Below, one piece after another: positions 10,771 to 18,256 of a DNA stretch of 18,410 nucleotides. This DNA comes from CAYUNT01 sp964446285 (lineage in GTDB: Bacteria; Sumerlaeota; Sumerlaeia; SLMS01; CAYUNT01): positions 1 to 18,410 of the forward strand of contig CAYUNT010000081.1 of NCBI GenBank assembly GCA_964446285.1. Direction: 5' to 3'. The position numbers were made by a program, and so were the translations under genes. Each line of letters opens with the position of its first letter. Position 1 is the stretch's first letter. The notes beneath the pieces were generated by a model. It was not told the origin of the DNA. It saw only the letters and a list, made by a program, of their open reading frames with translations, and searched no databases.

Positions 10771-10823
10771 ATGGGATAATGGGACGCATGGGACAAATGA
10801 GACAAATGAGACGATTGGGATAA
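10771..10823. repeat. Tandem 9-bp repeat directly upstream of the aldehyde dehydrogenase ribosome-binding site
   Basis: After an 8-base partial unit (ATGGGATA) come ATGGGACGC, ATGGGACAA, ATGAGACAA, ATGAGACGA and TTGGGATAA, a near-perfect 9-bp period covering 10779-10823. Read as protein on the minus strand it gives a Ser-His-Leu repeat, which is why the open frame extends upstream of the true start. It would lie in the 5' untranslated leader or promoter. Confidence 0.8.
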
Positions 10824-10925
10824 TAAGGGAAAGGCATTTTGCTTGTTGGGAGGCTGGAATCTGGCAATTAAGCCACAGCGATTGGGAATAAGGCGCATTT
10901 CCGCGCATGGCGCATGGAGGGGGCT

Positions 10926-13466
10926 TCATTGCACCTCGGCGCGGGCGGCGGCGAGGAGAATGCGCGACACGGCTTTGGCGTCCTCGCCCGCTTCGAGCCG
11001 TGGACCGACGCAACTTGGGCACCCGGCGCGGCAGGGGCATTGCGTCAGAATCTCCCACGAGGCCTGGAGCACCTGGCGGTCGATGGCGAACAGGCGGCGC
11101 GCAATCCCAATCCCGCCCGGGTAGCGGTCATAGACGTAAAGCGTCGGGCGCTGATCGTGCGGGGCGCGCAGCATGGGCCAGACGCTGAAATCGCGCGGAT
11201 CGCATAAAACATAGATGGGAATTGTGTTTCGCAGCAAATTGGCCACGCCGCGCAATCCGGCCGACAAATCGAGATTGCCCCGTTCGTAGTCGGCGCGGGT
11301 TTCCTCGCGAAGCGTAAGCCACCATGCCTCGGTCTGGATTTCGTTTTGCGGCAAATGAATTGTGCCGTAGCCGATGCTTTCGTGCGACTCGAATTGCACC
11401 TTCTTGAATTTCGAGACGACGGTGGCGACCGAGACGTCGCCGAAGTTTTTCGATTCGATGGGCGAAGGCTTCGCGCCAGCGGCGTCTCGGGGAGCGCCAA
11501 ACTCGATCCGCTGATCCACTGTCAGCACCTGGATATTCGTCGAAGACTCGGCGTCGGTGTAGTAATCGACATCGACCGGCCGCGCGTAAGCCGTGCGCCC
11601 ATCCCAATCGAGGCGGTCGATCACATACTGGCGGCCCTGATGGATGTAAATCGCATCGGGATGGATGAAAAACGGCGCGGAATCGTAATCGACATCGGCA
11701 ATCACGCGGTTGCGGTCGGCCGTGTTGAGAACGATGAAGTTCTCCGCGCGGGCAGAACGCAGTGAGATTTCCTCGGCGGGATACGAGTCGGACGAATAAA
11801 ACCACCGGTTGCCCGAGTGGCGCACCACTTGTTCGTGATCGAGCGCCTCGAGAATCGGCCGCACCTCCGCGCTGCCGAATCGCTCGTCTTCGTGGAAGGG
11901 CAGTTCAAAACACGCGCATTTGAGATGGCTCGTGAGGATGGCGAAGTTGTCCGGATTGACAATCCCCTGCTCGGGCGAGGAGCCGAAGAAATAGTCAGGG
12001 TGGTTCATAAGGAACTGATCGAGCGCGGAACTGTTCGCCACGAGGATGATAGCGGACGTTGAACCTTTGCGCCCGGCGCGCCCGCCCTGCTGCCAGGCGG
12101 AGGCAACGCTGCCTGGCCATCCGGCGAGAATGGCGGCATCGAGCGAACCGATGTCGATGCCGAGTTCGAGCGCGTTGGTAGAAACGACTCCCAGGATGCG
12201 CCCGCTCTTGATGCCTTCCTCGATGGCGCGGCGTTCGGCGGGCAGGTAACCCGAACGGTAAGCGGCGATAGCCTCGGCCGGGCGGTGGAGTTTGAGCATC
12301 GCGCGGCGCAGATAGGTCGCGATCACCTCGACGATGAGCCGCGAGCGCGCGAAAACGATGGTCTGAATGCCTTTTGCGAGAAACCGCGCCGCGATCCGCC
12401 GCGATTCGGATTTGACCGAACGCCGAATGCCCAGTTCTTCGTTCACGACAGGCGGATTGAAGAAGATAAACACGCGTTTGCCGTGCGGGGCGCCGTTGCG
12501 ATCTACGAGCGTAAATTCCTCGCCGATCAATTCCTGCGCCAGTTCGCGCGGATTGGCGATTGTGGCCGAACAGCAAATAAACGTCGGCTGCGACCCATAA
12601 AACCGGCAGATGCGCCGCAAACGCCGCATGACGTTGGCGAGATGGCTGCCAAAGACGCCGCGGTAATGATGCACTTCGTCCACGACGATGTAGCGGAGGT
12701 TTTCGAAGAGCTTCATCCACAACGTGTGGTGCGGCAGGATGCCTGTGTGGAGCATGTCGGGGTTCGTGACGACGATCTGCCCGGCGGTGCGGAGCGATTT
12801 GCGGGCGGCGGCGGGCGTGTCGCCATCGAAGGTATAGACGCGGATCGGTTCACCGAGCGCGCGCGTCACGTCGTAGAGCTCGCGGTATTGGTCGTGGCTG
12901 AGCGCCTTGGTCGGAAAGAGATACAGCGAGCGGCTCTGCGGGTTTCGCAAAACGGCGTCGAGAACCGGGACGTTGTAACAGAGCGTTTTCCCCGAGGCGG
13001 TGGGCGTGACGACGCACACATGGTGCCCGGCGAGCGCGTGGCCGATGGCTTCGGCCTGATGCGAATACGGATGACGGATGCCGCGCTCGGCCAGGACGCC
13101 AGGCAGGCGCGGATCGAGGGCGGCGGGCCATTCGGCGTATTCCGGGGCGCGGGCGGGTATTTCCTTCCAGCAGGCGATCGAGCGGGCGAAGGAAGGCGAA
13201 AGACGGAGCTGTTCGAGGGCGGCGTCAAGCGGGCTGGCGAAAGGGGCGCCGGTTACAGATGCGCCAAAGGGTCCGGATGCGCCGGATGCGCCCGCAGATG
13301 CGCCGGAGGATGCTGAAGCGGCAACGTGTGAAGATGCGCGCGGCGAACCAGAGGAAGGCGACGAACCGGACGAGCGGGCAGCAGGCTTTTTGCCGGTGCG
13401 GCGCTCTTCGCCATCCCCGCCTCCGAACAGGTCAAATTCCGATGCGGTGTCTTTCGATTTGGACAT
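10926..13466 (-). CDS. DEAD/DEAH-box helicase of the MrfA/YprA type with C-terminal Cys cluster (DUF1998)
   Basis: This is an 846-residue superfamily-2 helicase. Family knowledge: B. subtilis MrfA is a 3'-5' helicase that repairs mitomycin lesions with the nuclease MrfB. Visible here are Walker A TPTASGKT (154-161), DEVH (263-266), SAT (300-302), the VSTNALELGIDIG motif (428-440), and motif VI QQGGRAGRKG (459-468) with Arg463 and Arg466. The C-terminal cluster Cys810, Cys812, Cys816 and Cys819 (CPCRAGCPSC) is the zinc site of the MrfA family; Cys755 is nearby. The first 80 or so residues are a Ser/Gly/Ala-rich disordered extension beyond the usual core. The ATG at 13466 has no clear ribosome-binding site, and no other Met occurs before the core, so a GTG or TTG start further in remains possible. 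No mrfB-like gene is adjacent. Confidence 0.93.
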   Translation of the reverse strand: MSKSKDTASEFDLFGGGDGEERRTGKKPAARSSGSSPSSGSPRASSHVAASASSGASAGASGASGPFGASVTGAPFASPLDAALEQLRLSPSFARSIACWKEIPARAPEYAEWPAALDPRLPGVLAERGIRHPYSHQAEAIGHALAGHHVCVVTPTASGKTLCYNVPVLDAVLRNPQSRSLYLFPTKALSHDQYRELYDVTRALGEPIRVYTFDGDTPAAARKSLRTAGQIVVTNPDMLHTGILPHHTLWMKLFENLRYIVVDEVHHYRGVFGSHLANVMRRLRRICRFYGSQPTFICCSATIANPRELAQELIGEEFTLVDRNGAPHGKRVFIFFNPPVVNEELGIRRSVKSESRRIAARFLAKGIQTIVFARSRLIVEVIATYLRRAMLKLHRPAEAIAAYRSGYLPAERRAIEEGIKSGRILGVVSTNALELGIDIGSLDAAILAGWPGSVASAWQQGGRAGRKGSTSAIILVANSSALDQFLMNHPDYFFGSSPEQGIVNPDNFAILTSHLKCACFELPFHEDERFGSAEVRPILEALDHEQVVRHSGNRWFYSSDSYPAEEISLRSARAENFIVLNTADRNRVIADVDYDSAPFFIHPDAIYIHQGRQYVIDRLDWDGRTAYARPVDVDYYTDAESSTNIQVLTVDQRIEFGAPRDAAGAKPSPIESKNFGDVSVATVVSKFKKVQFESHESIGYGTIHLPQNEIQTEAWWLTLREETRADYERGNLDLSAGLRGVANLLRNTIPIYVLCDPRDFSVWPMLRAPHDQRPTLYVYDRYPGGIGIARRLFAIDRQVLQASWEILTQCPCRAGCPSCVGPRLEAGEDAKAVSRILLAAARAEVQ
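13258..13304. repeat. GATGCGCC repeats inside the helicase N-terminal extension
   Basis: Four copies of GATGCGCC start at 13258, 13276, 13285 and 13297, spaced by multiples of three. On the coding (minus) strand they give Gly-Ala-Ser repeats of the low-complexity N-terminus, so they probably grew by in-frame slippage. Confidence 0.7.
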
Positions 13467-13590
13467 GGGATTTAGAACGAGGAGCGGGGGAGGAGGATGT
13501 TAAAACAACAACAGGCGCGAAAGACAACCGCCACTGCCCTGCGCCCTTCGCGGCAGTTCACGAGCCACAATCCACTCTTTGAGCAGCAAG

Positions 13591-13615
13591 CCAGCCCTGG
13601 CAATGGCCAGGCTGG
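13591..13615 (-). other. Hairpin downstream of the TRL-like lipoprotein gene
   Basis: CCAGCC-C-TGGC and GCCA-GGCTGG pair over 10 bp with one bulged C and a 4-nt loop. It starts 35 bp past the stop at 13651. No T-run follows on the minus strand, so it may be a 3' stabilising hairpin or a weak terminator before the helicase gene. Confidence 0.4.
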
Positions 13616-13650
13616 ATGCCATGCGCGGATCGGATGCAGCGCCGTCCGGC

Positions 13651-13989
13651 TTATTCGCCGTAAACGGCCACTTCGACCGTCGCGATGACGCCGAGGATGT
13701 TCACAAGATGATAGTCCGCGTAGTTGATCTTTGTGATTCCGGCGGATTTGGCGGCGGTTTCGAGCGAGGCATCGCCTGTTGTAACCATACCTAGAACAGT
13801 CTGCGTAGTGGCGACACCTTTTTTCGGGCCGAGGATCAGTCCGCTTTGGTCGGTCATGAGCGGCGCGCGATAGTCAGAGTAAAGCCAGCCGATGGGCGGC
13901 GAAAAAGGCGCGCGGAAACCAACGAGAACGCATCCGCTGAGGCTCAACATCATGGCGGCGGCAAAAAGTCCGAGAAACAAACGGCGCAT
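13651..13989 (-). CDS. TRL-like family lipoprotein
   Basis: This is a 112-residue small lipoprotein. The start MRRLFLGLFAAAMMLSLSGC is a lipoprotein signal with lipobox L-S-G-C, lipidated at Cys20, placing it in the envelope of a diderm. The rest matches the TRL-like pattern: PPIGWLYSDYRAP, then GPKKGVATTQTVLGMVTTGDASLETAAKSAGI, then NILGVIATVEVAVYGE. The molecular function of this family is unknown. The frame is open back to 14115, but the ATG at 13989 is chosen because it gives the signal peptide and has a strong ribosome-binding site 6 nt upstream. The helicase gene follows 184 bp downstream on the same strand; a hairpin at 13591-13615 separates them. Confidence 0.85.
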   Translation of the reverse strand: MRRLFLGLFAAAMMLSLSGCVLVGFRAPFSPPIGWLYSDYRAPLMTDQSGLILGPKKGVATTQTVLGMVTTGDASLETAAKSAGITKINYADYHLVNILGVIATVEVAVYGE

Positions 13990-13995
13990 ACGAGT

Positions 13996-14002
13996 CTCCT
14001 TA
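13996..14002 (-). promoter_or_regulatory. Ribosome-binding site deciding the TRL-like start
   Basis: TAAGGAG on the minus strand ends 6 nt before the ATG at 13989. It decides against the longer open frame starting at 14115. Confidence 0.8.
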
Positions 14003-14137
14003 CGATTGGGCGATCCAGAGGCGGCTGCCACGCGCGTTTTTGACTCGCAACCGGCGGCCTGTGTGGAACGCCATTTTTCGCGCGTTTTCTCGCTGATTGG
14101 GCCGGATGCGGACAAGCGGAATTACAATCTTGCCGAC

Positions 14138-14166
14138 CTTATGCCTTGATGTTTTTGTAGGAACAA
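14138..14166 (-). promoter_or_regulatory. Weak candidate sigma-70 promoter for the TRL-like gene
   Basis: On the minus strand TTGTTC (14161-14166) and CATAAG (14138-14143) are separated by exactly 17 nt. Matches to consensus are only about 3/6 and 4/6. It lies about 150 bp upstream of the start at 13989, in the AT-rich gap. The spacing is good but the boxes are poor. Confidence 0.25.
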
Positions 14167-14186
14167 TCGACCCAAGGAGCATCATT

Positions 14187-14210
14187 ATGTTATTTGTGCT
14201 GGTCAATTAA
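14187..14210 (+). CDS. Seven-codon micro-ORF with strong ribosome-binding site (speculative)
   Basis: AAGGAG at 14174-14179 is followed 7 nt later by ATG TTA TTT GTG CTG GTC AAT TAA, encoding MLFVLVN. A terminator hairpin begins 8 nt after the stop. No gene follows on the plus strand, so a classical attenuator leader is not evident. It may be a remnant, part of a small RNA, or chance. Confidence 0.18.
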   Translation: MLFVLVN

Positions 14211-14218
14211 ACTCAAAA

Positions 14219-14245
14219 CGCCCGGCAAAAGACCGGGCGCTTTTT
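14219..14245. terminator. Rho-independent terminator, possibly bidirectional
   Basis: CGCCCGG (14219-14225) pairs with CCGGGCG (14233-14239) across a 7-nt loop, followed by C and five T on the plus strand. On the minus strand the stem is followed by TTTTGAG. In that direction it would close the unit ending with the small open frame at 14290, before the TRL-like gene. It marks the border between the GC-rich left part and the lower-GC right part. Confidence 0.8.
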
Positions 14246-14289
14246 ACCTTCAAGGCAGGGATAGTAACGCATCCCCTAATCCGGAAGAA

Positions 14290-14472
14290 TCACTTTTTAT
14301 TCTTTTTTTGCACTGGAGGATCATCCCATGTCGGCAATGGTTCGACGGGTAATAAAAGGGAAGCTGGCTCCAAAGGGGAACGGCTGAAAAAGCCCTCCCG
14401 CACCAGGGGATGTTTGGGCGCACTGCCAGAAAGATAATCCTTCCTGATGTAGGGCCTCAATTTTGTTGGCAT
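14290..14472 (-). CDS. Possible 60-aa protein of unknown function
   Basis: MPTKLRPYIRKDYLSGSAPK begins a 60-residue Pro-rich chain ending in a lysine-rich tail (PPVQKKNKK). There is no transmembrane segment or known motif. The ATG at 14472 is preferred because GAGG (14482-14485) lies 9 nt upstream; the frame also has an ATG at 14481 directly abutting that site and a TTG at 14496. It lies 137 bp after the 1176-aa gene in the same direction and is followed by the terminator at 14219-14245. So it could be the last gene of that unit. I do not recognise it, and at this length chance cannot be excluded. Confidence 0.35.
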   Translation of the reverse strand: MPTKLRPYIRKDYLSGSAPKHPLVREGFFSRSPLEPASLLLPVEPLPTWDDPPVQKKNKK

Positions 14473-14531
14473 TGTATTCATCCTCTGCTGGAGCAATTTC
14501 GCGGGCTTAAAAATATATAAACCTTCCCCAT

Positions 14532-14552
14532 CCGTTCCCTAGAAGGGAACGG
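14532..14552 (-). other. Perfect 9-bp hairpin after the 1176-aa gene
   Basis: CCGTTCCCT (14532-14540), loop AGA, and AGGGAACGG (14544-14552) form a perfect stem 57 bp beyond the stop at 14610. On the minus strand no T-run is adjacent; a T-rich stretch (TTTATATATTTTT) occurs about 12 nt later. It could be a 3' stabilising hairpin or a weak terminator. Confidence 0.55.
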
Positions 14553-14609
14553 CCGTAATTCAGCATATCCCCTAATAGGCCGTCAATGCCCGATTTTATG
14601 GTCAAGGGG

Positions 14610-17600
14610 TTAATCTCCTCTTGGCACGAAAATATCATCGAGTATCCAGAGTTTGGTTTTTTCAGCCGTATCGTAGAGGCTGAGCCAGAAGGCTGCCCTG
14701 CGCCGGAAAACCATGCCTCTGAACTCTTGTCCGGTAACAAAAAGACCGCGCCGAGGGTCAAGCATAAGCCTTCCTGAATCTGGCGAATATAATGGATCGG
14801 CAGTATTCGGGTCTCGCCGAAGCAACAAGGGCTTATCCTTTTCAAACATATCATAGGTCTTGTCGCCATATGGATTTTCTGTGGGGGCACCATAGTATAA
14901 ATTCGCGTAATACGAATAAAAAAGGTCTCCCAAATGAGCAATGGCTTCATAACGAGCAGATTCGCCCGCTGTGATGTCGAAAGGAACTACCTCGCCATTT
15001 GCCAGTTTTCCTCGTGTGGCGCGTCGCTGGAGTCGGCGCGCCTGCAATGTTCTGTTCAACCCTTGTATGTCTAAGGAGCGAGATGAGAAGATGCCACACA
15101 TAATGGGAGCCAATTGTCTCACTGCGGCGTTGAGCCAGTCGTGGATGGTCCTGCTATTTGTGTAGAACACTTTCATGATGAAGGAATAAGGGCCTTGTGG
15201 CGTGGAATTGGCGGGAGAGCAGTAGAGAGGCAGATACTCCGAAAGACGGCTTCGCACAAAACGCCCAGTGGTGGAAATCTTATGGATTTCCCCTAGGGCA
15301 TTTCTTACGTCATTCTCGGTAGGATATTCGCTAGATGTGCGGCTTTTGCGCCTGTAAAGGCCAACCAGAACATTCCGTATAATGTCACGGGCAATCTCAT
15401 CAATTAATACGTCATCTTTTTGTGAACGCCGCCGGTCTGATTCCGATGAGTTTTTCGTGGCGAACTTCCACCAGAAATCCTCTTGGAACAGTTCGAAGTC
15501 TCCTAGGAAAAGCGTCCAAAGCATGAAAAGATCGCTCATTACGTCATCCAATATATCTTGGATCTCCTTTGCCAATTTGTTTTCATGCCTGCAATTTTCC
15601 GCGTGCCTGTAAATGAGGGAGTTAAAAGCATTTTGTCCTTTGGAGTTGTAGTGGGCGAGGAGCTCCTTAAAGATAGCGGTTCGAGCCTCTATCAGACCTT
15701 GAGGGGACTTAGTTTGAATACTCCGGAAGGCGTTTCGAAGCCTTGGAGACGCTTTCGCTTCCGTTGTTTCCAGTATCTCAAACACCTTTTCCGAATCATC
15801 AAGAAGGCCAAAAAAGAGCTGCCCTGGCGTGTTGCCTACTTGCTTGACGCGCTTTTCTTGAACCTTATTAAATTCCTCACCCCGAAGAAGGCGATGTCCG
15901 ATTTCATGGCCCATCTGGATCAATAATTCAGGCTGATGCAGCTGAGGCAGACTGACTTCGATTATCGAGCCATATCGGTCGTAATGCATAAGGTCTGGCG
16001 CGCCCCCAAACAAGCAAATTCCTCCCTCCTCTATTCGGTTGCCCATGACTCCCAGCAAAATGCGCTGAATTCCTGTCAGGATGCTGATAAGCTGAAGAGC
16101 GGCGCCTTTGTATTCGAAATTGAAGTCCGTGATTTCATTGAGGAGATAACTGCCCTGAAAATAGCTAAGAAATGCATGATTGAAGTACTGGACAGCCTCC
16201 TCCAACTTCGCAAGGAAATATTCCCGATCAATATAGTTGGCCTCCAAATCCTTCTCGATATAGCGTTTCATGCCATAAAGGTAGGGATAGAGTTCAATAA
16301 ACCGCCCAAAAAGCTGCGGAGTTCTCACACAGCTGTTAAAAATCGAGTAGATATTCCGGATTTCAGTGGTCAGCCCTCTATGAATACCTTTGCGCCTTAA
16401 GCCCTTTTCCAGATTGTCCAAGTCCTCTTCCGAGAAGCCATTGTCCCGATGTGTTATAATTTTTTGAGTATAGGGGTGATTGTATCCGCCTCCATTGGGA
16501 TGGATGGGCCTTCTTAGAAACTCCATCTCTGCGGCAATTTGCGTGCATGATCTATAGATATCAGGACCTTTGGTAAGATCTATCTGCCCAAGAGGTGGAT
16601 TGAGCCTGGATATTTCACTATGGCGGGCATAGTGAAGAATGCGAAGGCAATGCGAATACAGGAATGCCGCTGTGTCGGCAATATAGAAACCTGTATGATG
16701 TTCATTAACATACTTGCAGTGAGTCGGCCCCTCCTCTTTAAACCATTTGCATCGCTCATCTGGGCTTACATTTTGATAGGGGTAGTGGCAGTCACCGACT
16801 ACATAGGTGCTTCCTCCTCTTCGCTGTTTGATGATTGGTTGAAAGAAATGACAGGAATGAGGCAGTATATGGTCACTCATTCCTGCAGCGAGATATAGCC
16901 GACAGAACTTGTCTTTGTCCTTTACGATGAGATTTCCTTTTTCCTTTGTTTCCTTTGATACCTTTGCAAGATCGTGCGCATTGGGAGGAGTATTGGACGC
17001 GATTGCCTCGGAGAAATGGCCTGGTTTGCAGCTGATGGCCACATTGGCCTGGATTTTGCCTCTTATTGTATTTTTTTCGTCGAGGAATTCTTTTTCCATG
17101 TAGAGTTTGGGCTTGGTTATGCGATCCTGAACCGATTCTTTGTATCGTGCTTCATCGTCGCCGGCTTCTGTGACCAATCGGTCGTGAATTGCGTATATTT
17201 TTTTCAGAATCCCCATGTCATATCCAAGTGTTGTAAAACTGGTATTAAAAACATGGGAATCGATATTATTGTTCCAATGGAATCCCAGTTTGGAAATGAG
17301 CTTTCTTTCCGTTCCATTTGCAATTTCTTTCAGTTGATGTTCTGGATCTCTGGGATCATTGATTTCCGAGAAGCGCGCCTCCCTAATGTCCATGACAACC
17401 TGCAGAATTTCGGTATAATCTCGAGATTGTACCAAAAAGGCGATTTCGCTCCAGCCGTGGCAAAGAAATGGAATAACCCTAGCCTCGCTTTTGGGATGAT
17501 TCTTGATGGTCCAGGGACGAATGTGAAGCGGACCGTTAATTTCTGGAGAGCCCATTGCCCGTTGAGATTGCTTTATGATGAAATCCGCCAGATGAAATAG

Positions 17601-18140
17601 CAATTTCGAGCCATGGTCTATGGAGAGAAATTCCTGCGTTTCGAGCTGACAAAGCCCCACCAATGGCTGGCTCTGCAAGTTATTCTTGATGGACAGAAAC
17701 AAATCCACAGGTCGTTCGCCGGGGCGCCCAATCAAGGGGCCATACAAGAACTGGAATGAATCGCACCATTCACATTTGGCCAGATTGTTTACAATCCCGT
17801 AATCTTGAACAAGCATTACGATGGCCAGATCAAACTTGCCCAGCATTCCGAATCCAGCTATTTCATAATATCCCAGGAATTCCTGGTCAGTTTCCTGGCG
17901 AAGTGCATCCTCTTCTTTCTCTGCATATTCCGTTCGCTTTTTTTTCCACTGGACATGTTGCTCAATAATCTCTTTTCGATATTTCCCGGCCCACTCTTCG
18001 AGACGGTTGTAAAGCTTCAGTTCTCCGCCGATGGGAACGGAAAACAGCCCCACAAGAATTCCAGCGGGAAGAATATCTACGTTAAGCCCATATTGCCCTG
18101 TATGTTGATTTCCGTTCATAAGGCTGCAATCCTGCCACAT
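14610..18140 (-). CDS. Large uncharacterised protein with HEIGH zinc-metallopeptidase signature
   Basis: This is a 1176-residue protein I cannot assign to a named family. The clearest feature is LLIQMGHEIGHRLL, with H745-E746-x-x-H749, the zinc-binding and catalytic helix of zincin peptidases. It is preceded by a strand-like GSIIEVSL (724-731). About 117 residues later DDVMSDLFMLW (865-875; D866 and D870) or Glu859 may supply the third ligand; this is inference. The N-terminal 250 residues contain two similar segments, GKFDLAIVMLVQDY (101-114) and GWSEIAFLVQSRDY (229-242). Residues 413-482 are rich in Cys and His. There is no signal peptide or transmembrane segment, so it is probably cytoplasmic. 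The ATG at 18140 lacks a ribosome-binding site; the ATG at 18119 has AGGA 10 nt upstream and may be the true start. Base composition is visibly lower in GC than the left half, suggesting transfer. Confidence 0.85.
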   Translation of the reverse strand: MWQDCSLMNGNQHTGQYGLNVDILPAGILVGLFSVPIGGELKLYNRLEEWAGKYRKEIIEQHVQWKKKRTEYAEKEEDALRQETDQEFLGYYEIAGFGMLGKFDLAIVMLVQDYGIVNNLAKCEWCDSFQFLYGPLIGRPGERPVDLFLSIKNNLQSQPLVGLCQLETQEFLSIDHGSKLLFHLADFIIKQSQRAMGSPEINGPLHIRPWTIKNHPKSEARVIPFLCHGWSEIAFLVQSRDYTEILQVVMDIREARFSEINDPRDPEHQLKEIANGTERKLISKLGFHWNNNIDSHVFNTSFTTLGYDMGILKKIYAIHDRLVTEAGDDEARYKESVQDRITKPKLYMEKEFLDEKNTIRGKIQANVAISCKPGHFSEAIASNTPPNAHDLAKVSKETKEKGNLIVKDKDKFCRLYLAAGMSDHILPHSCHFFQPIIKQRRGGSTYVVGDCHYPYQNVSPDERCKWFKEEGPTHCKYVNEHHTGFYIADTAAFLYSHCLRILHYARHSEISRLNPPLGQIDLTKGPDIYRSCTQIAAEMEFLRRPIHPNGGGYNHPYTQKIITHRDNGFSEEDLDNLEKGLRRKGIHRGLTTEIRNIYSIFNSCVRTPQLFGRFIELYPYLYGMKRYIEKDLEANYIDREYFLAKLEEAVQYFNHAFLSYFQGSYLLNEITDFNFEYKGAALQLISILTGIQRILLGVMGNRIEEGGICLFGGAPDLMHYDRYGSIIEVSLPQLHQPELLIQMGHEIGHRLLRGEEFNKVQEKRVKQVGNTPGQLFFGLLDDSEKVFEILETTEAKASPRLRNAFRSIQTKSPQGLIEARTAIFKELLAHYNSKGQNAFNSLIYRHAENCRHENKLAKEIQDILDDVMSDLFMLWTLFLGDFELFQEDFWWKFATKNSSESDRRRSQKDDVLIDEIARDIIRNVLVGLYRRKSRTSSEYPTENDVRNALGEIHKISTTGRFVRSRLSEYLPLYCSPANSTPQGPYSFIMKVFYTNSRTIHDWLNAAVRQLAPIMCGIFSSRSLDIQGLNRTLQARRLQRRATRGKLANGEVVPFDITAGESARYEAIAHLGDLFYSYYANLYYGAPTENPYGDKTYDMFEKDKPLLLRRDPNTADPLYSPDSGRLMLDPRRGLFVTGQEFRGMVFRRRAAFWLSLYDTAEKTKLWILDDIFVPRGD

Positions 18141-18205
18141 TCGAAAAGAATTCGAAACAGTTGTGCGCCAACTTTGCTAGATTATTGATGAGACTACTCG
18201 ATGAC

Positions 18206-18237
18206 TGTTCAGCATATCAAGTAATTACTGCTCAACA
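18206..18237. repeat. Imperfect inverted repeat upstream of the 1176-aa gene (possible operator)
   Basis: TGTTCAGCA (18206-18214) and TGCTCAACA (18229-18237) are complementary at 8 of 9 positions, 66-97 bp before the ATG at 18140. The palindrome AGTAATTACT (18220-18229) lies between them. No strong promoter boxes were found around it, so a role as operator is speculative. Confidence 0.25.
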
Positions 18238-18256
18238 ACAGGTTTTCTTATCTGGT

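Noticed and set aside
9882..10823. Plus-strand open frame (313 codons) antisense to the aldehyde dehydrogenase
   Set aside because: It covers the conserved ALDH coding sequence in reverse, has Gly/Arg-rich translation with no motif, and runs into the tandem repeat.
10758..10898. N-terminal extension of the aldehyde dehydrogenase frame
   Set aside because: It encodes Ser-His repeats from the tandem DNA repeat. The family fold and the ribosome-binding site both point to the start at 10757.
12285..13316. Plus-strand open frame (343 codons) antisense to the helicase
   Set aside because: A shadow of the GC-rich helicase gene, with no ribosome-binding site or recognisable domain.
13990..14115. 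N-terminal extension of the TRL-like frame
   Set aside because: It would bury the lipoprotein signal peptide. The TAAGGAG site at 13996-14002 and the lipobox fix the start at 13989.
14271..14576. 10-bp direct repeat ATCCCCTAAT (14271-14280 and 14567-14576), considered as a target-site duplication
   Set aside because: No transposase or terminal inverted repeats lie between the copies, and many 10-bp repeats are expected by chance in a window of this size.
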